Assembly (NCBI GenBank): GCA_963205115.1
Contig: CAUJHV010000075.1
Coordinates: 49,318-113,317, forward strand
Source: Pseudomonadota bacterium
Lineage (GTDB): Bacteria; Pseudomonadota; Gammaproteobacteria; Burkholderiales; Burkholderiaceae_C
Reading direction: 5' to 3'
Length of the DNA stretch: 64,000 nt
Shown piece by piece: positions 34,018 through 43,832 of the stretch (positions are counted from its first letter, which is position 1; the number at the start of each line of letters is the position of its first letter). Position numbers and translations under genes: made by a program. The notes beneath the pieces are model-generated. The model saw nothing but the letters and a program-made list of their open reading frames with translations, had not been told where the DNA came from and searched no databases.

Positions 34018-37000
34018 TCAAGGCGAATAGAGCACGCCGATGGCGTTCAGGTAAGTGCCCGAGCGACCGGTGAAGCCGACGATCCGGCTGCCCGCGGGCA
34101 CCGTGATGTCGAAGCTGCCGGCGCCCGTGCCGCCACCCTGACCCAGGCCGTAGGGCCCGAGCACCCGGCCGGTGTTGGTGACGAAGGTCAGCTTGCCGAC
34201 GGCGGTGGTGCCGTAGACGCCGTACATGCGCACCAGGTACTCGCCCGCAGGCACCGTGGCCGTGACGGCATTGCCGCCCGTGCCGCCGTGGTACGGCATG
34301 TTCGAGGGCGTACCCAGCGCCTGGATGCGATCCAGCCACCAGCCGGCGCGGATGGACACGCCGGTCAGCACTTCGTTGGCGGGTGCGGGATCGGTGAACG
34401 CGGTGCCGCCGGCTGCGCCATAGATGGCCGATGCGCGCACGGTGGCCGGCGGCGTCGTGGTGGTGGCGGGGTACAGCTGCGTCGCCGGGATGGCCACCGC
34501 CGTCGTCGTGCCCGGGATGATCCAGTTCAGACGCGCAACCGCACCACCGCCCTTCTCGTAGTACTCCATCACGATGCTGACCTTCTGACCGGCCGTCAGT
34601 GCCACCGTGCCGCTGGTGTTGGCCGTCGGGCCATGGTCGGTCCAGTTGTCGATGATGCGCACGCCGTTGACGGTCAGGCGCACGCCGTCGTCGCTGACGG
34701 TCTGGAACTGGTAGTTGCCGGCCACCGTGGCCTGCACCTGGCCGCTCCAGCGCGCGGAGAAGTTGTCCGCCGGGACGCCAGCGCCTGGCGAACCGCCGGC
34801 CCAGTCGAAGTTGACGATTTCCGTGCGCGTGAGCGCCGGGCTGCCAGACAGCGTCAAGTTGGCAAAGTACTCGCCGCGCAGGCCCGTGCCCGTACCCACC
34901 GGGGTGCCCGTGGGTGCGACCGCGGCTTCCTCGCGTCCGATCTGCCGGACAAAGGCCGACACGTTGGCCAGTTCGGTGGCCGTCAGCGTGATGCTGGTGT
35001 GTGCCGTGACGGCGGCTTCCACCGTGGCGGCGGAGCCGTCGTGCAGGTACGGCGCTGTGGCCCAGGTGTCACGCAGCGTCGGCGTATCCAGGCCGGTCAG
35101 CGCGGCGCCCAGGCGGGTGCCGCTGCTGGCCTTGATCGTGCCCACGTTGATCAAGGTCCCGCTGGCGCTGTTGGTGTAGTCGTTGCCGCTGTGGCAGGTG
35201 GCGCAGCGTGCCGCGAAGACGGTCTTGCCGGCCGCTGCCGCGGTGGTCAGGGTCGCATCCGCATTGCGCCACGGGGTGAGGGCAAAGCTGTTGAGCGAGC
35301 CCACGTAGGCCGCCAGGGCATCCAGGTCGGCGCTGACGCCGGCCTTGGGGTCGCCCAGGGTCTGGCTGCGCGTGCCGGTGTTGAACTGCGCATCGGTCAT
35401 CAGGCCCGTGCCTTGTGACAGGCGGCGGATCTGACCTTCGAAGTCCTGGACCTCGTCGAAATTCGCGGTCCAGTGCAGTCGGCCTTGCGCGCCCGAACGG
35501 CCTTGCAGGCTGATGGTGTTGCGCAGGCCTTCGCCGAAGCCGGTGAAGTCCCAGGTGCGGCCATCGTGCGCGCCGTCGTTGTGGCAGGCGGCGCAGCTGA
35601 TGTAGGCGTCGCGGCTCATGCGCGGATCACGGGCGTCGTAGAAGAACTGCTTGCCCTTGAGCACGTTGGCAGCGAGCTTCTCGGTGCCCACCGAGGCCAT
35701 CGTGGCCGTCAGGGGCAGGACCGATTCGCCGTAGCGCACCAGGCGCGTCAGGTCGTACACGCCCACGCTGCGGTCCATGAAGTTCTGGACATACAGCGTC
35801 AGGCCGTCGGCCGACAGCGTCAGGCCCTGCGGCGCACGGCCGGCGTCCACGCGGAACAGCTCGCGCTTGCCCACGGCATCGACGACCGCGACGTGGCGGC
35901 TGGTTTCCAGCGCCACGAAGAGGTAGGCGCCGCCGGGGTGGTAGGCCGCTGCGCTGGCCATGCCGGAATTGTCGTGGTCGATACGCGCAGGCAGGTCTTC
36001 GGCCTGCGTCGTGAGGTCCACCCGCGAGGAGATGGCGCGCACCGTGTTCTGGAAATCCAGATCCAGGCCGTCGCGCAGCTTGCCGCGCTTGATGTTGTCC
36101 TGCTTGCTGGGCACCCAGGCACTGCGGCCGTCCGGAGAGATCACCGGCGCGCCGAGGTAGTTCGGGATGCCGCGGCCTTGCACGGTGGTATCCGGCTTCT
36201 CGCTGTGCTGCAGCACGATCGTGCGCTGCACCGCGAGGGTGGCTGCATCCAGCATCACCAGTTCGCCGCCGCGCGGCGCACCGTTGACGCTGGTCGAGAC
36301 CGTGGCCGTGCCTTCACCCGGCAGGGCCGGCGTCACGAAGCGCGCGACCATCAGTTGCGTGCCCGCGGCGTTGAGCGCCAGGTGACGCACGTGCTGGCCC
36401 AGCGAGGCGCTGGCGCCCAGCGTGCCGGTGGCGGCGATGCGCGTGACCAGGCCCGTGGCTTCCTGCGACACGAAGGCCGTGCCGTCCGCGCCGATCACGA
36501 TGCCGTAGGGCTGCGAGGCGCGCGGCAGGGCGATGGTCTGCACGACCGCCAGGGTGCTGGGCGAGACGATGCTGATGCTCGAACTGCCCTTGTTGACGAC
36601 CCAGACGCGGCCGTCCGGCGCCAGCGCGAGGCTGCGCGGCGCGGTGCCGACCGCGATCTCCGCGACGCGGCTGCGCATCGCGGTGTCGAAGACGCTGATC
36701 GAGTCGTTGTCCGGATTGACGGCCCACACGCGGTGCGTGGCGCCCGAACGCGGCTCCAGAATGACCGGAGTGGACGAGCGCCCGCCCTGGCCAGTGGCGC
36801 CGGTCACGGATTGCCAGAAGCTGCGCGTGCCGATGCGGCCGTCCGCGGTCTGCACGCTGACGGTCACCAGGTAGACGCCCGGCGTCGTGTAGACGTGGCT
36901 GGTGGTGTTCTGCGTCGACCAGGCCGTCGAGGCACTGCCGTCGCCGAAGTTCCACTGGTAGGTGTAGGTGCCGGCCACGGCGGTGTCGGCCGTGTAGCTG

Positions 37001-40000
37001 GCGGTGCCGCCGCTGCTGACGGGTGCGGCGAGCACGGGCTGCACTTGCGGCACGGCGGCCAGCACGTTCCAGGCGAACTGCACGGCGGTGCTGCCGCCGC
37101 GGTTGTCGTCGACGGTCACGGTGACGGTGTAGGCACCTGCCGTGGTCGGCGTGCCGCTGATGACACCCGAGGCCGCGGCGATCGACAGCCCGGGCGGCAG
37201 GCCCGCGGCGCGGTAGGTCAGCGTGTCACCGTCGGGGTCGCTTGCGCTCATGCTCAGGCTGGTGGCCACGCCCACTTCGGCGGAGGCACCGGCCGGCGTG
37301 GCCAGGCTGGGCGGACGGTTTGCGGCCGCGACACCGTGCACCTGGACTTCCGCCAGCTGCAGATAGTTCGTGCCGGCGAGTTGCACGCGCACATAGCGGC
37401 CGCGGGCACCGGTCGTGGCGATCAGCGCGGCGCGCGGCGCGGTGGCGGCGTACTGGCTGCGCCAGACGGTGGTGTCGGCCAGCAGTTGCGCCAGTGTGCG
37501 GCCTTGCATCGGGGTGTCCGAAGCCAGCACGTAGAAATTGCTCAGGCGCTCGGCGCAGCAGTCGGTGCGGTTCCACAGGCGCATCGCGTGCATCGCGTGG
37601 CTGCTGCCCAGGTCGACCTCCCACCAGGCGTTGGCGTCGCTGTTGGTGACGCTGACCGAGCCGTTGCCGTAGGCCCCATCGATATTGCCGTCGACAGCAC
37701 GCGCGGCGTTTGCACCGTACGGGTCCGACGACTGTGCGGCGGCCTTGCCGCGGGCGACGTTGGTGAAATAGATCGTCTTCTCGGTCGTGTCCGCACCGAG
37801 GTCAGAGAAGTTGCCGCTGGTGACCGGCTGGCCCCAGTTCACGCCGTCGGCACTGAGGTAGACGTTGTAGCGCGCAACGGTGCCGTTGACGCCGCCGTCT
37901 TGGCGCGGCAGGTAGCGCAGGCCGGTCACGTCGGTGGCCGTGCCCAGGTTGATGACGATCCAGTGCGGCGGGGGCGGGTTGGCCGCCTGCCACTGCGTGT
38001 GCCAGATCGTCGCCGTGTTGCTGTCGATCGCATTGGCGACGGCGTTGCCGGCTTCCTGGCTGTCGGCCGTGGCTTGCCAGCCGGTGCGCGACAGCACCTG
38101 GCCGTTTGCGCCCAGCAGGTTGATTTCGGCGGCCGAGCTCCAGGGGTTGCCGTTCAGCTCGGACAGGGCCTCGAGCTTGACGTAGCGCGTCTGCCCGGGA
38201 ACCTGGATGTTCCAGCCGAAGTCGGTGCTGGTCGTCACGCCGTTGGCGGTGGCGCGCACCGTCACGCGCGAGCTCCCTGCGGTGGTGGGCGTGCCGGTGA
38301 TGCGGCCCGTCGTCGGGTCGATGGCCAGGCCGGCGGGCAGGCCCGTGGCGGCATAGCTGGCGGCGACACCGCCCGGAACCGTCACGGTCGGCTGCAGCGC
38401 CACGGCTGCGCCGGTGACGCCGGATTGGTCGTCGATCGCGGCGAAGACCGGTGCGCCGGTGTTGGAGATGCGCACGATCTTGGCCACCGAAGGCGTGCCG
38501 TCGGCGTTCATCGCAAACAGCATCCAGTCGCCGGGCAGTGCCCAGCCGGGGTTGGTCGGCACATCCACCGCATAGGTGTTGGTGCCGGTGGCGCGGAAGT
38601 TCAGCGACAGGCGGCGCTGGTCGTTGTTGACGGTGTGCGTGGTCGAGGACACACGCACCATGGCGAAGGAGCTGATCGCGCTGTCGGTCGTGACCGCCAT
38701 GCTCTGGCCGTAGCCGGCCGACGTGGGCGCGGCGTTGATCACCGGGCGCACGGCCGGCGTGCCGTCCGGCTTGAGCAGGTAGTTCGGGGTCAGGACCTGC
38801 AGGTCGGCATGGTTGGCCGCACAGCCGGCGCCGCACAGGCCACCGCCGGCGGACACCACGCGGCCGTCGGGCAGCAGCAGGGCGACGCTGTGGTAGTTGC
38901 GCGGTGCGGCGATGGGCGGCAGCGGCGTGAAGGTCTCGGTGACCGGGTCGAAGAGCTCGGGCACGAGCACCGAGTTGGCGTCGCTGAAGCCCACGGCGTA
39001 GGTCTGGCCGCCGATGAGGACCACCTGGCCATTGGGCAGGACCACGCTGTTGTGGAACGCGCGGCGATAGGCCATCGGCGTGATCTTGCGGACCGTGACG
39101 CCGGTGTTGATGTCGATGACGTAGCTGTTGCTGTTGGCGTTGACGCTGTCGTAGCCCGGGCCGCCGCCGGTCTTCAGGATCTTGCCGGTGTCGAACATCA
39201 CGGTGTTGCCGCTGATGCTGAACTCGTCGTCGCCGCGCGGGCCCGCGTCGGTGACGGCACCGTTGCCGTCGGTGTTGATCCAGTGCATGTTCACGCCGGG
39301 GCCGGCGTGGAAGACCTTGCCGTTGCCGGCCGGCAGCAGCATGAAGTGGCTGTCCCCGCCGAAGTTGCGCGAGCTGTCCGCTGACAGCATCGGGTCGATC
39401 GGAATGCCGGACTTGCGTTGCCAGCCGCCCGCGGCGGTCCAGATCTCGCCGTGCTTGTTGCCCACGCCGCCGGACCAGGAGCCGCCCAGCGTCAGGACCG
39501 AGCCGTCGCGCAGCAGCGTGTTGGCCTGGTAGCCGCGCGGAATGTTCATGGCCGGACCCGTGGTCCAGGCGCCGGTGGCGGGGTTGAAGATGCTGGTGTT
39601 GGGCGAGCTGATGCCGCCGTTGACCAGCAAGCGGCCGTCGGCCAGGTTGGTGGTGCCGGGGCAGAACATGTTGTGCCCCGTTTCGGTGACGGTGCGCTCG
39701 GTGACCGCGCCGGTGGCCGGGTCGTAGGTTGCTGAATACGTGCGGCCGGTGGCGGCGCCGAAGCTGAACTTCTCTTCGGCCGACCACAACAGCACTTTGC
39801 CGTCAGGCAGGTTGGAGATCGAAACGGGCACCAGAGGCAGCGACTGCAGCGCGGTCCAGCGCGAGGCGGCCGGCGCGGCTACCGCCAGGGCTTTCTGACG
39901 CGTGGCTTCGCTCTGGGTGCTGGCGTTTTCTTCGGGGCTGCTGCCGCTGCCGCCACAAGCGGAGAGCAGGGCGGCCAAGGCGATGGCACTGAGCCATCCC

Positions 40001-40023
40001 AACGTTGTCTGTGTGGTCTTCAT
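34018..40023 (-). CDS. Giant exported copper-radical oxidase / di-haem cytochrome fusion
   Basis: A 2001-residue lipoprotein (lipobox LLSAC, Cys23). Residues 50-520 are a galactose-oxidase/glyoxal-oxidase kelch domain with every active-site residue: Cys121 (MFCPG) and Tyr165 (PRGYQ) for the Cys-Tyr cofactor, Trp183 (GGSWSGG), Tyr377-His378 (RNYHSV) and His463 (TTHTVN). Putative Ig-like domains (about 525-605, 900-985), two discoidin-like domains (about 610-740, 755-900), a PKD domain (WNFGDGSAS, about 1020) and a YVTN-type propeller (about 1095-1440) follow. A di-haem peroxidase-like domain has CAACH (1477-1481), CATCH (1607-1611) and TPTLRDTWATAPYLHDGS. PA14 (from about 1714) and jacalin-like lectin (from about 1868) domains end it. 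Cytochrome and SCO genes follow. The oxidase would make H2O2 from an alcohol or aldehyde; the substrate is unknown. Confidence 0.9.
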   Translation of the reverse strand: MKTTQTTLGWLSAIALAALLSACGGSGSSPEENASTQSEATRQKALAVAAPAASRWTALQSLPLVPVSISNLPDGKVLLWSAEEKFSFGAATGRTYSATYDPATGAVTERTVTETGHNMFCPGTTNLADGRLLVNGGISSPNTSIFNPATGAWTTGPAMNIPRGYQANTLLRDGSVLTLGGSWSGGVGNKHGEIWTAAGGWQRKSGIPIDPMLSADSSRNFGGDSHFMLLPAGNGKVFHAGPGVNMHWINTDGNGAVTDAGPRGDDEFSISGNTVMFDTGKILKTGGGPGYDSVNANSNSYVIDINTGVTVRKITPMAYRRAFHNSVVLPNGQVVLIGGQTYAVGFSDANSVLVPELFDPVTETFTPLPPIAAPRNYHSVALLLPDGRVVSAGGGLCGAGCAANHADLQVLTPNYLLKPDGTPAVRPVINAAPTSAGYGQSMAVTTDSAISSFAMVRVSSTTHTVNNDQRRLSLNFRATGTNTYAVDVPTNPGWALPGDWMLFAMNADGTPSVAKIVRISNTGAPVFAAIDDQSGVTGAAVALQPTVTVPGGVAASYAATGLPAGLAIDPTTGRITGTPTTAGSSRVTVRATANGVTTSTDFGWNIQVPGQTRYVKLEALSELNGNPWSSAAEINLLGANGQVLSRTGWQATADSQEAGNAVANAIDSNTATIWHTQWQAANPPPPHWIVINLGTATDVTGLRYLPRQDGGVNGTVARYNVYLSADGVNWGQPVTSGNFSDLGADTTEKTIYFTNVARGKAAAQSSDPYGANAARAVDGNIDGAYGNGSVSVTNSDANAWWEVDLGSSHAMHAMRLWNRTDCCAERLSNFYVLASDTPMQGRTLAQLLADTTVWRSQYAATAPRAALIATTGARGRYVRVQLAGTNYLQLAEVQVHGVAAANRPPSLATPAGASAEVGVATSLSMSASDPDGDTLTYRAAGLPPGLSIAAASGVISGTPTTAGAYTVTVTVDDNRGGSTAVQFAWNVLAAVPQVQPVLAAPVSSGGTASYTADTAVAGTYTYQWNFGDGSASTAWSTQNTTSHVYTTPGVYLVTVSVQTADGRIGTRSFWQSVTGATGQGGRSSTPVILEPRSGATHRVWAVNPDNDSISVFDTAMRSRVAEIAVGTAPRSLALAPDGRVWVVNKGSSSISIVSPSTLAVVQTIALPRASQPYGIVIGADGTAFVSQEATGLVTRIAATGTLGASASLGQHVRHLALNAAGTQLMVARFVTPALPGEGTATVSTSVNGAPRGGELVMLDAATLAVQRTIVLQHSEKPDTTVQGRGIPNYLGAPVISPDGRSAWVPSKQDNIKRGKLRDGLDLDFQNTVRAISSRVDLTTQAEDLPARIDHDNSGMASAAAYHPGGAYLFVALETSRHVAVVDAVGKRELFRVDAGRAPQGLTLSADGLTLYVQNFMDRSVGVYDLTRLVRYGESVLPLTATMASVGTEKLAANVLKGKQFFYDARDPRMSRDAYISCAACHNDGAHDGRTWDFTGFGEGLRNTISLQGRSGAQGRLHWTANFDEVQDFEGQIRRLSQGTGLMTDAQFNTGTRSQTLGDPKAGVSADLDALAAYVGSLNSFALTPWRNADATLTTAAAAGKTVFAARCATCHSGNDYTNSASGTLINVGTIKASSGTRLGAALTGLDTPTLRDTWATAPYLHDGSAATVEAAVTAHTSITLTATELANVSAFVRQIGREEAAVAPTGTPVGTGTGLRGEYFANLTLSGSPALTRTEIVNFDWAGGSPGAGVPADNFSARWSGQVQATVAGNYQFQTVSDDGVRLTVNGVRIIDNWTDHGPTANTSGTVALTAGQKVSIVMEYYEKGGGAVARLNWIIPGTTTAVAIPATQLYPATTTTPPATVRASAIYGAAGGTAFTDPAPANEVLTGVSIRAGWWLDRIQALGTPSNMPYHGGTGGNAVTATVPAGEYLVRMYGVYGTTAVGKLTFVTNTGRVLGPYGLGQGGGTGAGSFDITVPAGSRIVGFTGRSGTYLNAIGVLYSP

Positions 40024-40266
40024 GTGTTTTCCCGCGGACAAGGCTCCGCATCGCCAGATTCGTGGGAATTCCGGCGTGCAGGGCTCGATGTGTGTGGTCA
40101 TGCTAGCCAGCGCGATCGCGCCTGTGAGGCTCGGGACCGGGCCGGGCATTCATCCCGGGGCACACATCTGGAGGAGGCCCGCGCAGCGCCGGTTGGCGGC
40201 AGCAGACGCCGCTTCACCCCGTTTATCGCGCCACCGGTGCGGCGTCGCGCGCATGAACATGGCCGC

Positions 40267-42177
40267 ATGAGCGAACCCTATTTGCGTCGCGTGTTTGCGG
40301 CCGTGGCCCGCCCCGCGGTGCTGGCCGTGAGCCTGGGTCTGCTGGCCGCCGTGCTGGCCTTGTCGGGACTGCTGGTCACGGTGACTACCGACGGTGGCGG
40401 CCCGGGCGGACTGGCCGGTGTGTGGCGCCTGCTGATGGAGTTCGGTGCCGCAGGTGCCCTGGCTGCGGCCGCGTGGGCGGTGCATGCGCGGCGCTGGGCG
40501 CCGCGCTCGGCGACCACCCCGGAGGAAGCCGTCGACACGCCTGAGCGTGTGCGCCAGATGCTGAAGCAGCAGGAAGCCTACTGGCGCCAGCAGATGGATT
40601 CGCGCGACCTGGCCCACCGCAAGGCCGCGCAGCGCCTGAACCAGTGGCACGAGTTGCTGGATGCGTTTCCGGGCTGGGTCGTGACGATCCGGCCCGACGG
40701 CAGCATCGGCCACGCCAACGCCGCCGTCGCCGCGTTTTATGGCCTGCAAGGCTTCCAGCTCGCCGGGCGTCCCGCCGAGGAAGTGCTGGGCTCGAGCGTG
40801 GCTGCGGCCATTCGCAGGCGCAATCTGCGCATCAGCGCCGAGGGCAAGGCCATCCGCTTCGACATGGTGCTCAAAGCGCCGGACGGCAGCGCCACCGAGC
40901 TCATGGCCACACAGTTCATCGTCGGCCTGGTCGCGGGATCGGCCTCGATGACCTGCCTGATCGCGATCGACAGGCGTGGCCAGCGCGGCATCGCCGAGCG
41001 TGACGCCCAGACGCTGGAAGTGGCCGTGCGCGCCGCGCGGCTCAGCAGCGAGCGGCTGGCGGCACTGGCGCATGCGCTGGAAGCCCCCGCCCAGGCCCTG
41101 CTGAATCTGGACCGCGGCGATGTCGACGGCGACGCGGAATCCGCGCCGGCGCCGATCTGGCAACCGATCGGCGAGCAGGTGGCACGCCTGGCGCGTCAAG
41201 CGGCCGAACTCGTGCGGCTGGAGACCGAGCCGGCAGACGTGGACATCGAGCCGGTCGATCTGGTGGAGGCTTCGCGCGCGGCGCTGATGGTGGTCGAGGG
41301 CCTCGCCGGCTCGCGGGACGTGCAGCTGCGGTCCGCCTCGGCGATGCATGGCCAGCTTTGGGTGGAGGCCGAGAGCCATCGCCTGCACGCCGCCTTGCGG
41401 GCGGTTTTCGAGACCGCGGTGCTCCACAGCCAGGCCAGTGATGTCATCGACGTGCGCTGGTCGGTGGACGGCGAAGACGCCACCGTGACCTGCACTGTGC
41501 AAGGTACGGTCTTCGCGCCCGAAGCGGAACCGCGCCCCATGACGCTGATGCTGGCCCAGGGCTGGCTGGACGGCCTGCGCGGCCGGCTGCAGTGGCAGGC
41601 CACCGACGCCGGCGGCAGCGAGTGCCGCGTGTGGCTCAAGGCCTCGCCCGTGCCCGACGGCACCGATGAATTCGAGGCCGATCCGCTGGCCGATGCGCAG
41701 GATGCCGGCTCGGCCAGCGATGTGCCCAAGCGGGAAATCCTGGTGCTGACGCAGCAGCCCGATCAGCTGCGCGCGCTGCGGCGCGCGCTGCAGGACCGCC
41801 CGCTGGTGCGCGTGCGCACGGCCGAGACGGTGGAAGACGCGCTGGACCTGTGTGCGCGAGTCGCGCCGGACTGCGTGGTCTGGGATGCGGGCGACGCCCA
41901 GATCGACGGACCGCGCTTTGTCAGCCGCATCCGCACGCTGGCCTACACGCGGCCGATCCGCCTGGTGGCGCTGGTGCCCGCGCCCACGGAGGGCGGGGCC
42001 TCGTCCGACGCACGCACCGGTGCGCTGGCAGGTTCGGATCTCGATGGCACCTGGTCCTGGCCGCTGCAGACCGAGCGGGTGCTGTCGGAACTGGACGCGC
42101 TGCTCGCTGCCGCGCCGATCGACGAAACCGTGTTCGACGCCGCCGAGCTGGAATCAGCCGATCACATGCCCGCGTAG
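40267..42177 (+). CDS. Degenerate hybrid sensor kinase (PAS, pseudo-kinase, receiver)
   Basis: A 636-residue membrane protein. Two helices (about residues 15-38 and 57-73) enclose a short periplasmic loop. A coiled segment leads to a PAS domain (about 125-235; IRPDGSIGHANAAVAAFYGL). An H-box remnant LAHALEAPAQALL keeps His269. The ATPase region (about 350-465) has lost the N-box Asn and the glycine-rich loops. The C-terminal receiver-like domain (about 490-620) keeps one acidic residue at the phospho-acceptor position, Asp540 in CVVWDAGD. Kinase activity is doubtful. It is divergent from the copper-oxidase gene over 243 bases, so it may sense conditions for that operon. It ends 16 bases inside the convergent etfQO gene. 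Confidence 0.72.
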   Translation: MSEPYLRRVFAAVARPAVLAVSLGLLAAVLALSGLLVTVTTDGGGPGGLAGVWRLLMEFGAAGALAAAAWAVHARRWAPRSATTPEEAVDTPERVRQMLKQQEAYWRQQMDSRDLAHRKAAQRLNQWHELLDAFPGWVVTIRPDGSIGHANAAVAAFYGLQGFQLAGRPAEEVLGSSVAAAIRRRNLRISAEGKAIRFDMVLKAPDGSATELMATQFIVGLVAGSASMTCLIAIDRRGQRGIAERDAQTLEVAVRAARLSSERLAALAHALEAPAQALLNLDRGDVDGDAESAPAPIWQPIGEQVARLARQAAELVRLETEPADVDIEPVDLVEASRAALMVVEGLAGSRDVQLRSASAMHGQLWVEAESHRLHAALRAVFETAVLHSQASDVIDVRWSVDGEDATVTCTVQGTVFAPEAEPRPMTLMLAQGWLDGLRGRLQWQATDAGGSECRVWLKASPVPDGTDEFEADPLADAQDAGSASDVPKREILVLTQQPDQLRALRRALQDRPLVRVRTAETVEDALDLCARVAPDCVVWDAGDAQIDGPRFVSRIRTLAYTRPIRLVALVPAPTEGGASSDARTGALAGSDLDGTWSWPLQTERVLSELDALLAAAPIDETVFDAAELESADHMPA

Positions 42178-43832
42178 TTGGGGCCGCCGCCGCCCTCGGG
42201 CGTGACCCACACGATATTCTGCGTGGGGTCCTTGATGTCGCAGGTCTTGCAGTGCACGCAGTTCTGCGCGTTGATGACCAGGCGATCCTGCCCGTCGGTA
42301 TTCACGAACTCGTAGACGCCGGCCGGGCAGTAGCGTGACTCCGGGCCCGCGTAGCGTTCCAGGTTGATCGCCACCGGCACGCTGGCATCCTTGAGCGTCA
42401 GGTGCGCGGGCTGGTTCTCTTCGTGGTTGGTGTTGCTCACGAAGACCGAGCTCAGGCGGTCGAAGGTGAGCTTGCCGTCGGGCTTGGGGTAGCGGATCGG
42501 CTCCACCTGGCTGGCCGCGTGCATGCGCACGTGGTCCGGCGAGTGGCGGTGAATGGTCCAGGGCGGGCTCTTGATGCCCAGCTTGGGCAGCAGCCAGTAT
42601 TCGATGCCGGTCATGACCATGCCGACCAGGTTGCCCTTCTTGAACCACTGCTTGAAGTTGCGCGACTGCTTGAGCTCGTCGTACAGCCAGCTCTTGCGGA
42701 AGGCCGCCGGGTAGGCCTCGAGTTCGTCGTGGCTGCGGCCGGCAGCCAGGGCCGCGGCGGCGGCTTCCGCGGCCAGCATGCCGGACTTGATCGCCGCATG
42801 GCTGCCTTTGATGCGCGCGGCATTCAGCGTGCCGGCATCGCAGCCCACCAGTGCGCCGCCCGGGAACACCAGCTTGGGCAGGCTCAGCAGGCCGCCGGCG
42901 GTGATGGCGCGGGCGCCGTAACTCAGGCGCTTGCCGCCTTCGATGTGCGCGCGGACGGCCGGGTGGGTCTTCCAGCGCTGCATCTCTTCGAAGGGGCTGA
43001 TCCACGGGTTCTGGTAATCCAGCCCGGTGACAAAGCCCAGCGTGACCTTGTTGCCTTCGAGGTGGTACAGGAAACCGCCGCCGTAGGTGTTGGCATCCAT
43101 CGGCCAGCCGGCGGTGTGCACCACCAGGCCGGGCTTGGCCAGCTCGGGCGGCACTTCCCACAGTTCCTTGACGCCGATGGCGTAGCTCTGCGGGTCGCGG
43201 TCCTTGTCCAGCTCGAAGCGGGCGATGAGCTGCTTGCCCAGATGCCCGCGCGCGCCTTCGGCAAAGACCGTGTACTTGGCGGTGAGCTCCATGCCGAGCT
43301 GGAAGCCGTCGTGCGGTTCGCCGTCCTTGCCGATGCCCAGATTGCCGGTGGCCACGCCGCGCACGCGGCCGTCATCGGTGTAGAGCACTTCGGCGGCGGC
43401 AAAGCCGGGGAAGATCTCCACGCCCAGCGCTTCGGCCTGTTCGCCCAGCCACTTGGTCACTGCACCGAGTGCGACGACGAAGTTGCCGTCGTTGTGGAAG
43501 CAGGTCGGAATGAGCGCATGCGGCACGGCCTGCGCGCCCGTGGCGTCCAGGTACAGGACCTCGTCGCCCGTGACGGGCTGCAGCAGCGGCGCGCCGCGGT
43601 CTTTCCAGTCGGGGAACAGCTCCGTGATGGCTCTGGGGTCCATCACCGCGCCGCTGAGGATGTGGGCTCCGGGCTCGGAGCCCTTCTCCAGCACCACGAC
43701 CGAGAGCTCGGCATTGAGCTGCTTCAGGCGGATCGCCGTGGACAGGCCTGCCGGCCCCGCCCCGACGACGACCACGTCGTATTCCATGGCCTCGCGAGGG
43801 CCGTACTGGGCAAGGATGTCCTGCGGTGTCAT
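42162..43832 (-). CDS. Electron-transfer flavoprotein:ubiquinone oxidoreductase
   Basis: A 556-residue inner-membrane-associated enzyme that passes electrons from reduced ETF to ubiquinone. The FAD fingerprint is VVVVGAGPAGLSTAIRLKQL near residue 20. HILSGAVMDPRAITELFPDW and GGGFLYHLEGNKVTLGFVTG are family signatures. The C-terminal 4Fe-4S cluster uses Cys502 (SRYCPAGVYEF), then Cys525, Cys528 and Cys531 in NCVHCKTCDIKDPTQNI. AGGAAG precedes the ATG by 6 bases. It serves fatty-acid and amino-acid oxidation. No etfAB genes are in the window. Confidence 0.97.
   Translation of the reverse strand: MTPQDILAQYGPREAMEYDVVVVGAGPAGLSTAIRLKQLNAELSVVVLEKGSEPGAHILSGAVMDPRAITELFPDWKDRGAPLLQPVTGDEVLYLDATGAQAVPHALIPTCFHNDGNFVVALGAVTKWLGEQAEALGVEIFPGFAAAEVLYTDDGRVRGVATGNLGIGKDGEPHDGFQLGMELTAKYTVFAEGARGHLGKQLIARFELDKDRDPQSYAIGVKELWEVPPELAKPGLVVHTAGWPMDANTYGGGFLYHLEGNKVTLGFVTGLDYQNPWISPFEEMQRWKTHPAVRAHIEGGKRLSYGARAITAGGLLSLPKLVFPGGALVGCDAGTLNAARIKGSHAAIKSGMLAAEAAAAALAAGRSHDELEAYPAAFRKSWLYDELKQSRNFKQWFKKGNLVGMVMTGIEYWLLPKLGIKSPPWTIHRHSPDHVRMHAASQVEPIRYPKPDGKLTFDRLSSVFVSNTNHEENQPAHLTLKDASVPVAINLERYAGPESRYCPAGVYEFVNTDGQDRLVINAQNCVHCKTCDIKDPTQNIVWVTPEGGGGPNYAGM

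Noticed and set aside
35473..39384. A 1303-codon open frame on the plus strand opposite the copper-oxidase gene
   Set aside because: It is a mirror of a high-GC gene: the product is His/Arg/Gln/Val repeats without any domain, while the minus strand has complete recognisable domains.
42162..42177. 16-base convergent overlap of the sensor-kinase and ETF-QO genes as a sign of a frameshift
   Set aside because: Both C-termini look normal; ETF-QO ends in the usual region after its Fe-S motif. A short convergent overlap is common in compact genomes.
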